From Actinomycetes bacterium (GTDB taxonomy: Bacteria > Actinomycetota > Actinomycetes > Mycobacteriales > Micromonosporaceae), in contig JAJYSW010000024.1 in NCBI GenBank assembly GCA_021793335.1, positions 1 through 20,991 of the forward strand: a stretch of DNA of 20,991 bases, in the 5' to 3' direction. The notes under the pieces were generated by a model. The model did not search any database, was not told where the DNA came from, and saw nothing but the letters and a program-made list of their open reading frames with translations. A program made the position numbers and the translations under genes. Below, piece by piece: positions 1 to 6,796 of the stretch. Within the stretch, counting starts at the first letter, position 1; the number at the start of each line of letters is the position of its first letter.

Positions 1-1
1 C

Positions 2-901
2 TCCCCCAACGCCCTCTCGGCCTATCGCCGCATGGGCGTCACCGGGCACCTGCGCGACCGCGATCTCGCCGAGCTCACCAGGAGCCTGCCTGCCGACCCC
101 GAGGCCGGCGCGGACGCCGCCCGGCGCATCGCCGACTCCCTCGCCGGAGGCACCCCTCGTCGCAAGGAGATCGAGGCCCGGGGCGCGACGGTGCTCATGC
201 GGGCGCTGCCGCTGCGCCCCGGCGGCAAGGCCGCCGGCGCGCTCGTGTTGGTCCGTGACATCACCGAGGTCCGACGCCTCGACCGCGAACTGGTCACCAA
301 GGACGCCACGATCCGTGAGATCCACCACCGCGTCAAGAACAACCTCCAGACCGTCGCCGCGCTGCTGCGCCTCCAGGCGCGACGCGTCGGATCGCCGCAG
401 GCACGGGTCTCCCTTGAGGAGTCGGTGCGCCGCGTCGCCTCGATAGCGTTGGTCCACGAGACGCTCGCGCAGACCTCCGATGAGTCGGTCGGCTTCGATC
501 AGATCGTCGACCGCGTCGCGTCCATGGCCGTCGAGGTCTCCGTCGCCGAGTCGAAGGTCACGCTTCGGCGCGAGGGCACCTTCGGGGTGCTGCCCAGCGA
601 GTACGCCACGCCGCTGGTCATGGTCGTCAACGAGCTCATTCAGAACGCCGTCGAGCACGCCTATCCGCCCGGTCAGGAGGGCGAGGTGGTCATCGCCGTC
701 GCCCGCGACGGCGATCGCTTCCGCGTCACCGTCTCCGACCAGGGCAGGGGCCTGCCCGAAGGTTTCCGGATCGAGGCGTCGAACCGGCTCGGGCTCCAGA
801 TCGTCCACACTCTCGTCACCGGTGAGCTGCGCGGCACCATCGACATGCATCCGCGGGGGCAGGGCGGCACTGAGGCCGTCGTCGACTTCGTACTCCACTG
901 A
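2..901 (+). CDS. pdtaS: PdtaS-type two-component sensor histidine kinase (5' end outside window)
   Basis: The frame is open from base 2, so the gene starts upstream and only about 299 C-terminal codons are visible. The order seen is a PAS-like segment ending in LVLVRDITEVRRLDREL, a HisKA_2 phosphoacceptor region with the REIHHRVKNNLQ motif, and a HATPase_c domain with the N-box NELIQNAVEHAY, a DQGRGLPEG G-box and a final GTEAVVDF strand. This is the arrangement of mycobacterial PdtaS, a soluble kinase that phosphorylates the ANTAR-type antiterminator PdtaR. The GAF domain expected at the N-terminus would lie upstream. No PdtaR gene is visible downstream, where a gene-poor gap follows. The stop codon lies inside the first copy of a short direct repeat (893-914). 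In Mycobacterium tuberculosis pdtaS and whiB1 are neighbours; here they are 6 kb apart. Family assignment is confident; the exact orthologue is inferred. Confidence 0.88.
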   Translation, partial: SPNALSAYRRMGVTGHLRDRDLAELTRSLPADPEAGADAARRIADSLAGGTPRRKEIEARGATVLMRALPLRPGGKAAGALVLVRDITEVRRLDRELVTKDATIREIHHRVKNNLQTVAALLRLQARRVGSPQARVSLEESVRRVASIALVHETLAQTSDESVGFDQIVDRVASMAVEVSVAESKVTLRREGTFGVLPSEYATPLVMVVNELIQNAVEHAYPPGQEGEVVIAVARDGDRFRVTVSDQGRGLPEGFRIEASNRLGLQIVHTLVTGELRGTIDMHPRGQGGTEAVVDFVLH

Positions 902-958
902 CGGAGGAAGTGGTGGCGAAGCGGTGGCGCAGTGTCCTCCACTGACGGAGGCGGTGGT
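893..958. repeat. Short direct repeat spanning the pdtaS stop codon
   Basis: The 15-mer CTCCACTGACGGAGG occurs at 893-907 and again at 937-951. Similarity continues for about 8 more bases (GTGGTG after two differing bases), giving about 21 of 23 identical positions at an offset of 44 bp. The first copy contains the pdtaS stop codon TGA (899-901). Each copy also contains the inverted pair CTCC/GGAG and could form a small hairpin. It looks like a local tandem duplication of the gene's 3' end. Whether it acts in termination is unknown. Confidence 0.6.
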
Positions 959-1369
959 GCAGGGTCTTCCCGCGGGCGGCCCGCCGCATCGTTCTAGGGG
1001 CCTGCATCTAGGGCCTGTATGAGGACTCGGGGCGAGGCGGTGTCCGCGTCCGTTCATGCGCTCGCAGGGCACGGGGCCGCCCGGGCCCCGGTGCCGGATG
1101 TGGGAGGCCCGGGAACGCAGCGAGCGGGCGATACCGTCCGCCGCCGCGAAGCGGCGAGTGCTTCGGGCGGCGGTGGGCGCCGGAAGGGCGGGCCGGACAG
1201 TGCCCGTCCAGGGCGCTTGAACAGGCCCTGCGGACATGAATCGCTCATCGCTTCGGTCGACGCTTCGCCGTCGCGTGGCCTCGGGCACGGTTCGGGCCCC
1301 GCCGCCGAGGCGTGTCCAGCAACCGAGACGACGGATGCCGTTCGCGGAGAACTATGTCATGCTTGTCGC
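959..1369. other. Gene-poor region between pdtaS and the sulfur operon leader
   Basis: No convincing gene is seen. A reading frame is open on + from 1019 into the leader peptide, but its upstream part is low-complexity Arg/Gly/Ala translation with no recognisable domain and no ribosome binding site. The stretch holds a GC palindrome at 972-984 (GCGGGC, one base, GCCCGC) and a degenerate tandem repeat at 993-1020 (TCTAGGGGCCTGCAT then TCTAGGGCCTGTAT). No clear intrinsic terminator with a T-run was found for pdtaS. The promoter of the sulfur operon should lie at the right-hand end. Confidence 0.45.
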
Positions 1370-1459
1370 ATGTCTCGCGCACACGGACTCCGACTGGTGG
1401 CACGTCGCCACGTCGATTTCTGCCGTGTGTTCAGCGCCGCCTGTCTGATGCGCGCTTAA
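1370..1459 (+). CDS. Cys-containing leader peptide of the sulfite reductase operon
   Basis: This is a 29-codon reading frame from ATG 1370 to TAA 1457-1459, ending 59 bp before sirA. The peptide starts MSRAHGL, contains RRHVDFC in its middle and ends FSAACLMRA, with cysteines at positions 18 and 25. From memory, actinobacterial genomes carry short 'putative leader peptides' with an RRHVD core and a C-terminal cysteine upstream of sulfur assimilation genes, and this matches that pattern. The likely role is cis-acting: ribosome stalling at Cys codons when cysteine is scarce would raise expression of the operon. No Shine-Dalgarno sequence lies at normal distance. CATGCT sits exactly 7 bases upstream of the ATG, so leaderless initiation is possible but the -10 match is weak. 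No classic terminator hairpin is seen between 1460 and 1518, so the mechanism could be translational or Rho-linked. Family recognition is fairly strong; the mechanism is inferred. Confidence 0.7.
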   Translation: MSRAHGLRLVARRHVDFCRVFSAACLMRA

Positions 1460-1518
1460 ACCACGCCCGGCTCTCGCCGTCGATTCGTGCCACATCCGTG
1501 TCTGCATTCAGGAGTACC

Positions 1519-3180
1519 GTGTCAACGTCAACGCGTAAACCTCGTCGCCCGAAGGGCCAGGGCCAGTGGGCCATGGGCCACCGGGAGCCGCTCAATAAGA
1601 ACGAGCAGTCCAAGAAGGACGACCTTCCGCTCAACGTGCGGCAGCGCATCGAGGAGATCTACGCGCACGGTGGGTTCGATTCGATCGACCCGGCCGATCT
1701 GCGCGGGCGCTTCCGCTGGTGGGGCCTGTACACGCAGCGCCGCGCGGGCATCGAGGGCGGCAAGACCGCCATGCTCGAAGACGAGGAGCTCGAAGACCGC
1801 TACTTCATGATGCGCGTGCGCATCGACGGCGGTCAGCTCACCCGCGAGCAGCTGCGCACCATCGCCGGGATCTCCACGGAGTTCGCGCGCGATACCGCCG
1901 ACCTCACCAACCGCCAGAACGTCCAGTACCACTGGATCCGGATCGAGGACGTCCCCGAGATCTGGCGTCGCCTCGAAGCGGTCGGCCTGGACACACAGGA
2001 GGCCTGCGGCGACTGCCCGCGCGTCATCATCGGCTCGCCCGTCGCCGGGGTCGCCTCCGACGAGGTCATCGATGCGAGTCCGCAGATCCGAGAGATCCAC
2101 GACCGTTTCATCGGTGACCCGAGCCTGGCGAACCTGCCGCGCAAGTACAAGAGCTCGATCGGCTGGCTCCCGGACAACCCTTACGAGACCAACGACTTCT
2201 CCCTGGTCGGCGCCCACCACCCTGAGCACGGACCGGGCTTCGACCTGTGGGTCGGCGGCGGCCTGTCGACCAATCCGATCTTCGCCAAGCGCCTCGGCGT
2301 GTGGGTCGCCCAGGACGACATCGTCGACGTGTGGCTGGGCGTCACCCGCATCTTCCGCGACTGGGGCTATCGGCGCATGCGGAACCGCGCCCGCCTGAAG
2401 TTCCTCGTCCAGGACTGGGGCGTGGAGAAGTTCCGTGAAGTCCTCGAATCCGATGACTACCTCGGCCGCAAGCTCCCCGACCTCGAAGCCCCGCCGCTGC
2501 CCGAGAAGCTCATCGACCACATCGGTGTCCACAAGCAACGCGACGGCAAGTACTACATCGGCACCGCCCCGGTGGCCGGTCGCGTCAGCGGCACGCTCCT
2601 GGCGCAGGTCGCCGACGTGGCCGAGAAGTACGGCTCCGATCGCATCAGCACCACCTCCCTGCAGAAGCTCCTGCTGCTCGACGTCCCCGCCGACCGGGTC
2701 GACGAGGCCGTGGCCGATCTCGACGCCATCGGGCTGGCCGCGAACCCGTCACCGTGGCGGCGTTCCACCATGGCCTGCACCGGCATTCAGTTCTGCAAAC
2801 TGGCCATCGTCGACACCAAGGAGCGCTCGCGGGAGTTGGTCGCCGAACTCGAGAAGCGCGTCCCCGAACTCGATGTACCGGTCTCGGTCCACTTCAACGG
2901 CTGCCCCAACGCCTGTGCCCGCACCCAGACCGGCGACATCGGGCTCAAGGGCCAGCTGGTCATGGTGGACGGCCGACAGGTCGAAGGCTTCCAGGTCCAC
3001 CTCGGCGGGGGGCACGCCGCCGATGCGGCCCTGGGCCGCAAGCCCCGTGGCCTCAAGGTGGCCTCCGCCGATCTGGGCGATTACATCGAGCGCGTCACCC
3101 GCAACTTCATGGCGGGCCGGGCCGAAGGCGAGACGTTCGCGCGCTGGGCGAACCGCGCCGAGGAAGCGGAACTGAAATGA
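1519..3180 (+). CDS. sirA: Ferredoxin-dependent assimilatory sulfite reductase (nitrite/sulfite reductase family)
   Basis: This enzyme reduces sulfite to sulfide with electrons from ferredoxin, using siroheme and a [4Fe-4S] cluster in the cytoplasm. The product is 553 aa, the usual length for the mycobacterial enzyme NirA/SirA. It has two ferredoxin-like half-domains and two siroheme-binding halves. The cluster/siroheme cysteines are visible as C420-x5-C426 (MACTGIQFCKL) and C462-x3-C466 (NGCPNACART). Tyr71 (WWGLYTQR) and Cys163 (EACGDC) correspond, with a constant offset of two, to the Tyr69-Cys161 pair cross-linked in M. tuberculosis NirA. GTG 1519 was chosen because CAGGAG (1509-1514) lies just upstream and the N-terminus then fits the family; the frame is open much further upstream but without a ribosome site. 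The stop overlaps the next gene's start (ATGA). Sulfite specificity over nitrite is inferred from the cysH and chelatase neighbours. Confidence 0.93.
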   Translation: MSTSTRKPRRPKGQGQWAMGHREPLNKNEQSKKDDLPLNVRQRIEEIYAHGGFDSIDPADLRGRFRWWGLYTQRRAGIEGGKTAMLEDEELEDRYFMMRVRIDGGQLTREQLRTIAGISTEFARDTADLTNRQNVQYHWIRIEDVPEIWRRLEAVGLDTQEACGDCPRVIIGSPVAGVASDEVIDASPQIREIHDRFIGDPSLANLPRKYKSSIGWLPDNPYETNDFSLVGAHHPEHGPGFDLWVGGGLSTNPIFAKRLGVWVAQDDIVDVWLGVTRIFRDWGYRRMRNRARLKFLVQDWGVEKFREVLESDDYLGRKLPDLEAPPLPEKLIDHIGVHKQRDGKYYIGTAPVAGRVSGTLLAQVADVAEKYGSDRISTTSLQKLLLLDVPADRVDEAVADLDAIGLAANPSPWRRSTMACTGIQFCKLAIVDTKERSRELVAELEKRVPELDVPVSVHFNGCPNACARTQTGDIGLKGQLVMVDGRQVEGFQVHLGGGHAADAALGRKPRGLKVASADLGDYIERVTRNFMAGRAEGETFARWANRAEEAELK

Positions 3181-3452
3181 GCGGCCGTGTCGTCCCCTAC
3201 CAGTGTCCTTATTGCGGAGAGGACGATCTTCGGCCGTACGAACCGGAGGGCGACACGGACGGCGGCGATGCCGACGGCGCCGTGAAACTGCGCGGGGCCT
3301 GGCACTGCCGCGACTGCATCCGCGTGTTCACCCTCAAGTACCACGGGATGGCCGCGCCACAGGTCATGGCGGCGCCACCATCGCCCCCCGAGGCGGGTTC
3401 ACGCCCGCGCCACCCAGGCGGCACCCGGCCGCCCGACCCCGAATCGGAGTAG
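3177..3452 (+). CDS. Small 4-Cys zinc-ribbon protein of the sulfur assimilation operon
   Basis: This 91-aa protein has ATG 3177 overlapping the sirA stop as ATGA, which implies translational coupling. It carries two CxxC knuckles, C10-P-Y-C13 (YQCPYCGEDDL) and C44-R-D-C47 (AWHCRDCIRVF), separated by an acidic Asp/Gly-rich insert, consistent with a zinc ribbon. After about residue 58 the tail is rich in Pro, Ala and Arg and probably disordered. The second knuckle is followed by FTLKYHG, a short hydrophobic strand typical of a ribbon fold. Its place between sirA and cysH suggests a role in sulfite or APS reduction, such as a redox, metal or assembly partner, but no function can be assigned from sequence. 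From memory, Streptomyces sulfur clusters also have a small unnamed protein at this position. The start is well supported by the overlap and by GAGGAAG upstream. Confidence 0.8.
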   Translation: MSGRVVPYQCPYCGEDDLRPYEPEGDTDGGDADGAVKLRGAWHCRDCIRVFTLKYHGMAAPQVMAAPPSPPEAGSRPRHPGGTRPPDPESE

Positions 3453-3457
3453 AACGC

Positions 3458-4165
3458 ATGAGCAGCACGACGAACCGGGATCCCTTCGAACTGCGCGACC
3501 TCGCGACCGAGGCGGGTGAGCGCCTGGAGAACGCCTCGGCCACCGATATCCTCGAATGGGCCGTCGGTGAATTCGGCGAGCGTTTCTGCGTGACCTCGTC
3601 GATGGCCGACGCCGCCGTCGTCCACCTCGCCTCGAAGGTGGCCCCCGGCATCGACGTGGTCTTCCTCGACACCGGGCTGCACTTTCCCGAGACCCTCCAG
3701 GTCCGCGACTTCGTGGCCGCGACCATGGACGTCAATGTGCGCTCGATCCAACCGGACCAGACGGTGCTGGCGCAGGACGCCGAGTTCGGCCCGCGGCTGT
3801 TCGAACGCGCTCCTGACGAATGCTGCGCGCTGCGCAAGGTGCTGCCGTTGAACACCGCCCTGGCCGACTACGACGGCTGGGCCACGGGCCTGCGGCGGGA
3901 CGAGGGACCGACCCGGGCGAACACCCGCGTCGTCGACTTCGATGTGGCCCGCAGGAAGGTCAAGGTCGCACCGATCGCCAAGTGGACCGAGGCCGAGCAG
4001 CTCGCCTACATCGAGCGCTACGACATCCCGGTCAATCCGCTGCTGAAGGACGGCTACCGCTCGGTCGGCTGCTGGCCGTGCACGCGGCGTACCGCGCCGG
4101 GGGAGGACCCGCGGGCCGGCCGTTGGGCCGCATTCGACAAGACCGAGTGCGGGCTGCATGTCTGA
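3458..4165 (+). CDS. cysH: Assimilatory adenylylsulfate (APS) reductase
   Basis: The 235-aa protein belongs to the CysH family and reduces adenylylsulfate to sulfite and AMP with thioredoxin as donor. The modified P-loop region SSMADAAVV is at 47-55, and the conserved VVFLDTGLHFPET is near 67-79. The cysteines that bind the [4Fe-4S] cluster of the APS-specific subfamily are all present: C122-C123 (DECCALRK) and C205-x2-C208 (GCWPCTRR). The catalytic C-terminal cysteine is C231 in TECGLHV. Enzymes using PAPS lack these cluster cysteines, so APS is the likely substrate. ATG 3458 is preceded by GGAG (3446-3449), which overlaps the end of the zinc-ribbon gene. The 3' end overlaps the chelatase gene by 8 bp. 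Neither ATP sulfurylase genes (cysD/cysN) nor APS kinase lie in the window, so they must be elsewhere. Confidence 0.95.
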   Translation: MSSTTNRDPFELRDLATEAGERLENASATDILEWAVGEFGERFCVTSSMADAAVVHLASKVAPGIDVVFLDTGLHFPETLQVRDFVAATMDVNVRSIQPDQTVLAQDAEFGPRLFERAPDECCALRKVLPLNTALADYDGWATGLRRDEGPTRANTRVVDFDVARRKVKVAPIAKWTEAEQLAYIERYDIPVNPLLKDGYRSVGCWPCTRRTAPGEDPRAGRWAAFDKTECGLHV

Positions 4166-4877
4166 GGCCTTGTGGCGGTCGTCCTCGGTCGTCCTCGTCG
4201 CGCACGGCAGCCGCGACCCGCGGTCGCCGGCGACGGTGCGCGCGATCGCCGAGGCCGCCGGGGCCCGGGTCGGATTCCTGGAGTTCAACGAGCCCGACCC
4301 GGTCGACGTCCTGTGCGATCTGGCCGATGAGGGCTGCGAGCGTGCCGTGGCGCTGCCGCTGCTCTTGACCGATGCCTATCACGCGCGCACCGATCTACCC
4401 GAGATCGCCGCCCGCGCGGCGGCGGCCCGCCCCGGTCTGACGGTGGACGTGGCCCGTCCGGTCGGCGACGAGTCGCTGGCGGCGGCGTTGGTGCGCGGCG
4501 TGCCGGGTGACGTCGACGGGCTGGTGGTCCTGGCCGCGGGCACGAGTGTCGATGAGGGGCGCGCCCATGTCGCGGCCGTCGCCGCCGCGGCCGGCCGCCG
4601 CCTCGGCGTGCCCGCCCGTGCGGCCTTCGCGTCCGGCCCGGGGCCCCGTGGGGCCGAGGCCGTCGCGGCGCTGAGGGCCGCAGGGAGCGGTCGTGTGGCC
4701 GCCGTCTGCTATTTCATCGCTCCCGGGGTGCTCTGCGACCGGGCGGTCGACTCGGCGCGCTCGGTCGGCATCACCCATGTGGGTGAACCGCTCGGCGTCG
4801 CACCCGAATTGCTCGCCTCGATCGCGCTCAGAGCGGCCGAGGCGCGTCCGGTGAGTCCGGTGCGCCGGGGCCCGTAG
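4158..4877 (+). CDS. Sirohydrochlorin chelatase (CbiX/SirB-like)
   Basis: This 239-aa protein has the CbiX/SirB class II chelatase pattern in two related halves. The N-terminal VVLVAHGSRDPRS motif supplies a metal-binding histidine, LLTDAYHARTDLPE is the conserved segment near 70-83, and the C-terminal half contains VCYFIAPGVLCDR. It probably inserts Fe2+ into sirohydrochlorin to make siroheme, the cofactor of the sulfite reductase encoded in the same operon; cobalt for cobalamin is the alternative. In M. tuberculosis a protein of this family (Rv2393) follows nirA and cysH, matching this order. The start ATG 4158 overlaps the cysH 3' end by 8 bp and the ribosome site is weak, consistent with coupling. 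No uroporphyrinogen methyltransferase gene is present here. Confidence 0.88.
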   Translation: MSEALWRSSSVVLVAHGSRDPRSPATVRAIAEAAGARVGFLEFNEPDPVDVLCDLADEGCERAVALPLLLTDAYHARTDLPEIAARAAAARPGLTVDVARPVGDESLAAALVRGVPGDVDGLVVLAAGTSVDEGRAHVAAVAAAAGRRLGVPARAAFASGPGPRGAEAVAALRAAGSGRVAAVCYFIAPGVLCDRAVDSARSVGITHVGEPLGVAPELLASIALRAAEARPVSPVRRGP

Positions 4878-4884
4878 CGGCGGC

Positions 4885-4901
4885 GCGTCCTCGGGGGACG
4901 C
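4885..4901 (+). terminator. Possible terminator hairpin after the sulfur operon
   Basis: GCGTCC (4885-4890) pairs with GGACGC (4896-4901) around a 5-base loop, 7 bp beyond the chelatase stop. There is no T-run. It lies between convergent genes and could serve both. The stem is short, so the call is tentative. Confidence 0.35.
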
Positions 4902-4912
4902 CCGGGCGGGCG

Positions 4913-5356
4913 CTACTCGCCGAACGGGCGGTTCTGGCCGAAGCCGACGGCTCGGCGTGTCGGCGGTGCCAGGATCAGCGCCAGCATCGCCGCCGCCAGG
5001 CCCCACGCGGCCAGCCCCAGTACCGGGTGCGCGGCCTCCCGCAGGAAGTATCCCACCGGCAGCCACAGCAGCGACTGGAACACCGCTTGGGCGATCACGT
5101 TGCGCAGTTGTAGGAGGCGTCGCCCGATGAGCCAGTAATAGGCGGCCACGAGCCAGGCGATCGCCACCACTCCGACCGCTGCGCTCGCCGAGTCGACGCC
5201 GCCGACGAGCACTTGTGTGAGGCCCCACGCGCCGGCGGCGGCCAGTGCGGCCGCGAAGAGCCAGAAGAATCCTGTGGCTACTGTCACAGTCCAGGGGCGG
5301 TAGTCGCTACCCGGTGTTTCGGTGACGGGTCCCATGTCGGCGTCGGTTTCGTTCAC
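4913..5356 (-). CDS. Small four-helix integral membrane protein of unknown function
   Basis: I do not recognise the family. The 147-aa product has a polar, acidic N-terminus of about 20 residues. Four hydrophobic stretches follow at roughly 25-47, 57-78, 88-105 and 111-130, then a short tail with Arg and Pro. Positive residues follow the second helix (IGRRLLQLR) and the fourth (PPTRRAV), which helps to set topology. No catalytic or metal-binding motif is visible. The start taken is GTG 5356; an in-frame ATG seven codons later is an alternative. The sequence TACGGT lies six bases before the GTG, so translation may begin at the 5' end of a leaderless transcript. The gene diverges from the lipid kinase across 32 bp. 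It might serve the same envelope process, but that is only inferred from position. Confidence 0.75.
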   Translation of the reverse strand: MNETDADMGPVTETPGSDYRPWTVTVATGFFWLFAAALAAAGAWGLTQVLVGGVDSASAAVGVVAIAWLVAAYYWLIGRRLLQLRNVIAQAVFQSLLWLPVGYFLREAAHPVLGLAAWGLAAAMLALILAPPTRRAVGFGQNRPFGE

Positions 5357-5391
5357 ACTTCAACCGTATACCGGGATACGCTGCGCCTATG
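5354..5391. promoter_or_regulatory. Back-to-back leaderless promoters for the membrane protein and lipid kinase genes
   Basis: On the + strand TACGCT (5377-5382) is followed by exactly six bases and then ATG 5389. On the - strand TACGGT (5368-5363) is followed by exactly six bases and then GTG 5356. Both fit the actinobacterial -10 pattern TANNNT with a start point at the first base of the start codon. TTCACA (5352-5357) could be the + strand -35 box at a long 19-bp spacing. No Shine-Dalgarno sequence is seen for the kinase. The start points need mapping; the geometry is read directly. Confidence 0.5.
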
Positions 5392-6345
5392 CACGCCCTG
5401 CAATCGGTGCCACAGCGTGGATTGATCATCGCGAACCCGAGGGCATCGAGCACTTCTCGACGCCGCTTGAAGCGCGTGGTGAAACAGTTCGAAGAGGTGC
5501 TCGACGTGACGGTCCGCAAGACCGAATCACGCGGTCACGCCGAGGAGCTCGCTCGGCGCGGGGCCGACGAGGGGTTCGGAGTGGTCTTGAGTCTCGGCGG
5601 TGACGGCACGGTCAATGAGGTGGTGAACGGGCTGCTCTCCGACGGCCGTACGGCGGGGGAGGCGCCGATCTTCGTTCCGATCCCCGGCGGGTCCACCAAT
5701 GTCTTCGCCCGGGCCCTGGGTTTGCCGTGGGACCGCCGCAAGGCCGTCAAGGAGATCGTCAAGGCGCTGCGGCAGCGGGAGCCCAGGACGGTGAGCCTCG
5801 GGTGCGTCGCGGACGAGAAGGAGGAAAGGCTGTTCACCTTCTGCGCCGGTCTCGGCTGGGACGCCTCGGTCATCAGGCGGGTCGAATCGTACCGCCGCAA
5901 CGGCCGCAACATCGGAGCGCATTACGCCAGGGCCGTCATGGCGGAGGTGAACGAGCACGGCGTGGAGGGCGAGCTGATGGAGGTCGAGTTGTCCTCCGGT
6001 GAAGTCGATTCCTCGACGGGCATGGTCGTGATCCAGAACTGCGCGCCGTGGACCTATCTGGGCACCCTTCCGGTGAACCTCAACGCGCGGGCGTCCTTTA
6101 ATGCTGGACTTGACGTCCTGGTTCTGCGTAAACTTGGGCTGTCGGCCGCAGCCCGAACCGCCGCCTCGCTCTTGGTGGGCCGGGAGGGTCCGGACGGTAA
6201 GCACGCGATCACGCATCACGATCTTTCGTGGATTCGGCTGCGCGCATCGCTCCCGCAGGCGTTTCAGCTCGACGGCGACTATCTCGGAGAGCGTACGGAA
6301 CTCGAATTGTCTTCGGTTCCCGGCGCATTGCGGGTGGCCTGCTAA
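5389..6345 (+). CDS. Diacylglycerol kinase-family lipid kinase
   Basis: The 318-aa protein belongs to the DagK/YegS/sphingosine kinase-like family, which phosphorylates lipid hydroxyls with ATP. The N-terminal RGLIIANPRAS is the first glycine/asparagine motif. LSLGGDGTVNEVVNGL (68-83) carries the catalytic GGDGT, and PIPGGSTNVFARALGLP follows (about 97-113). The C-terminal half is the beta-sandwich lipid-binding domain, with FTFCAGLGWDASVI and the late QLDGDYLGE motif typical of the family. It is soluble or peripheral and probably acts on diacylglycerol or a related lipid at the membrane; the exact substrate cannot be read. ATG 5389 has no Shine-Dalgarno sequence but sits correctly for leaderless transcription. 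whiB1 follows on the same strand after a long non-coding gap. Confidence 0.9.
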   Translation: MHALQSVPQRGLIIANPRASSTSRRRLKRVVKQFEEVLDVTVRKTESRGHAEELARRGADEGFGVVLSLGGDGTVNEVVNGLLSDGRTAGEAPIFVPIPGGSTNVFARALGLPWDRRKAVKEIVKALRQREPRTVSLGCVADEKEERLFTFCAGLGWDASVIRRVESYRRNGRNIGAHYARAVMAEVNEHGVEGELMEVELSSGEVDSSTGMVVIQNCAPWTYLGTLPVNLNARASFNAGLDVLVLRKLGLSAAARTAASLLVGREGPDGKHAITHHDLSWIRLRASLPQAFQLDGDYLGERTELELSSVPGALRVAC

Positions 6346-6357
6346 CAACTTGGGAAA

Positions 6358-6427
6358 ACCCGAGCGCGGGTGTTGACAACTCGCCCCGGAGCGGGCAAGG
6401 TTGATTCCGCCGCCTTACAAGGCGGCG
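6358..6427 (+). terminator. Hairpins downstream of the lipid kinase gene
   Basis: Two inverted repeats follow the kinase stop. The first is ACCCG/CGGGT (6358-6362 with 6367-6371) in a four-base loop. The second is stronger: CGCCGCCTT (6408-6416) and AAGGCGGCG (6419-6427), nine complementary bases around AC. No T-run follows either, as is common for actinobacterial terminators. Their proximity to the stop favours termination. Confidence 0.45.
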
Positions 6428-6760
6428 TGAGACTTCATAAACGAATATTGTCTTTTCGGTGCGTTCTGACCGGGCGTCGGATGGGTACTTTCGCCGAGTG
6501 CTCAATCATGGTGACACTTGTGAGCCATGGCTTCGTCCAGTCTGAGTGCCAGTGTGTCAAACCCGGTTCGACTCGCTGTCATCGCCCCCGGTCGCGGCCG
6601 GGCTCGCCAGCCCCATGCCAGTGCCGAGAGGCGTCACGGGAGCCGTCCCGCGGATCCGCGGTAGGGATCCCGGAGGCGTCCGGAAGGTGGAGCCCCGAGT
6701 CTTCTTCGAGGTAGCGCGGTGAGTTCACTCACTTCGAACTGATTTCCGGAGTCGAACCTC
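6428..6760. other. Non-coding part of the whiB1 upstream region
   Basis: No convincing gene is seen. Frames on both strands give Arg/Ser/Pro-rich translations without domains. A 35-codon frame from ATG 6615 has moderate third-position GC but no ribosome site. Local structure includes GTGAG-TTCA-CTCAC at 6719-6732. The G+C content is lower than in the surrounding genes, which suits a regulatory leader or an unrecognised RNA. I see no known riboswitch consensus. Confidence 0.35.
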
Positions 6761-6796
6761 TTGACAAATCAAATCCTTGTGAAAGTATTCACAAGG
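6761..6796 (+). promoter_or_regulatory. TTGACA promoter with overlapping CRP-like palindrome upstream of whiB1
   Basis: A perfect -35 box TTGACA lies at 6761-6766. At 6775-6796 is the palindrome CCTTGTGAA-N4-TTCACAAGG, which contains TGTGA (6778-6782), six bases, and TCACA (6789-6793), the consensus site of CRP/FNR-type regulators. A -10 element would fall inside it (for example AAGTAT, 6783-6788, spacing 16), so a bound protein would probably repress this start. M. tuberculosis whiB1 is known to be controlled by the cAMP receptor protein Rv3676. Here the palindrome is 328 bp from the whiB1 start codon. Confidence 0.6.

Noticed and set aside
1019..1369. N-terminal extension of the leader peptide frame (from 1019)
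   Set aside because: The upstream part is low-complexity translation without a ribosome site. Only the last 29 codons resemble a known peptide.
6403..6430. tRNA-Val-like anticodon arm (CTTACAA loop in a GC stem)
   Set aside because: The stem pairs with a six-base rather than a seven-base loop, and no acceptor, D or T arm can be built around it. It fits better as a hairpin after the lipid kinase gene.
6615..6722. 35-codon frame with moderate third-position GC
   Set aside because: It has no ribosome site, no promoter at the start and no recognisable sequence. Composition alone is too weak in such a short frame.
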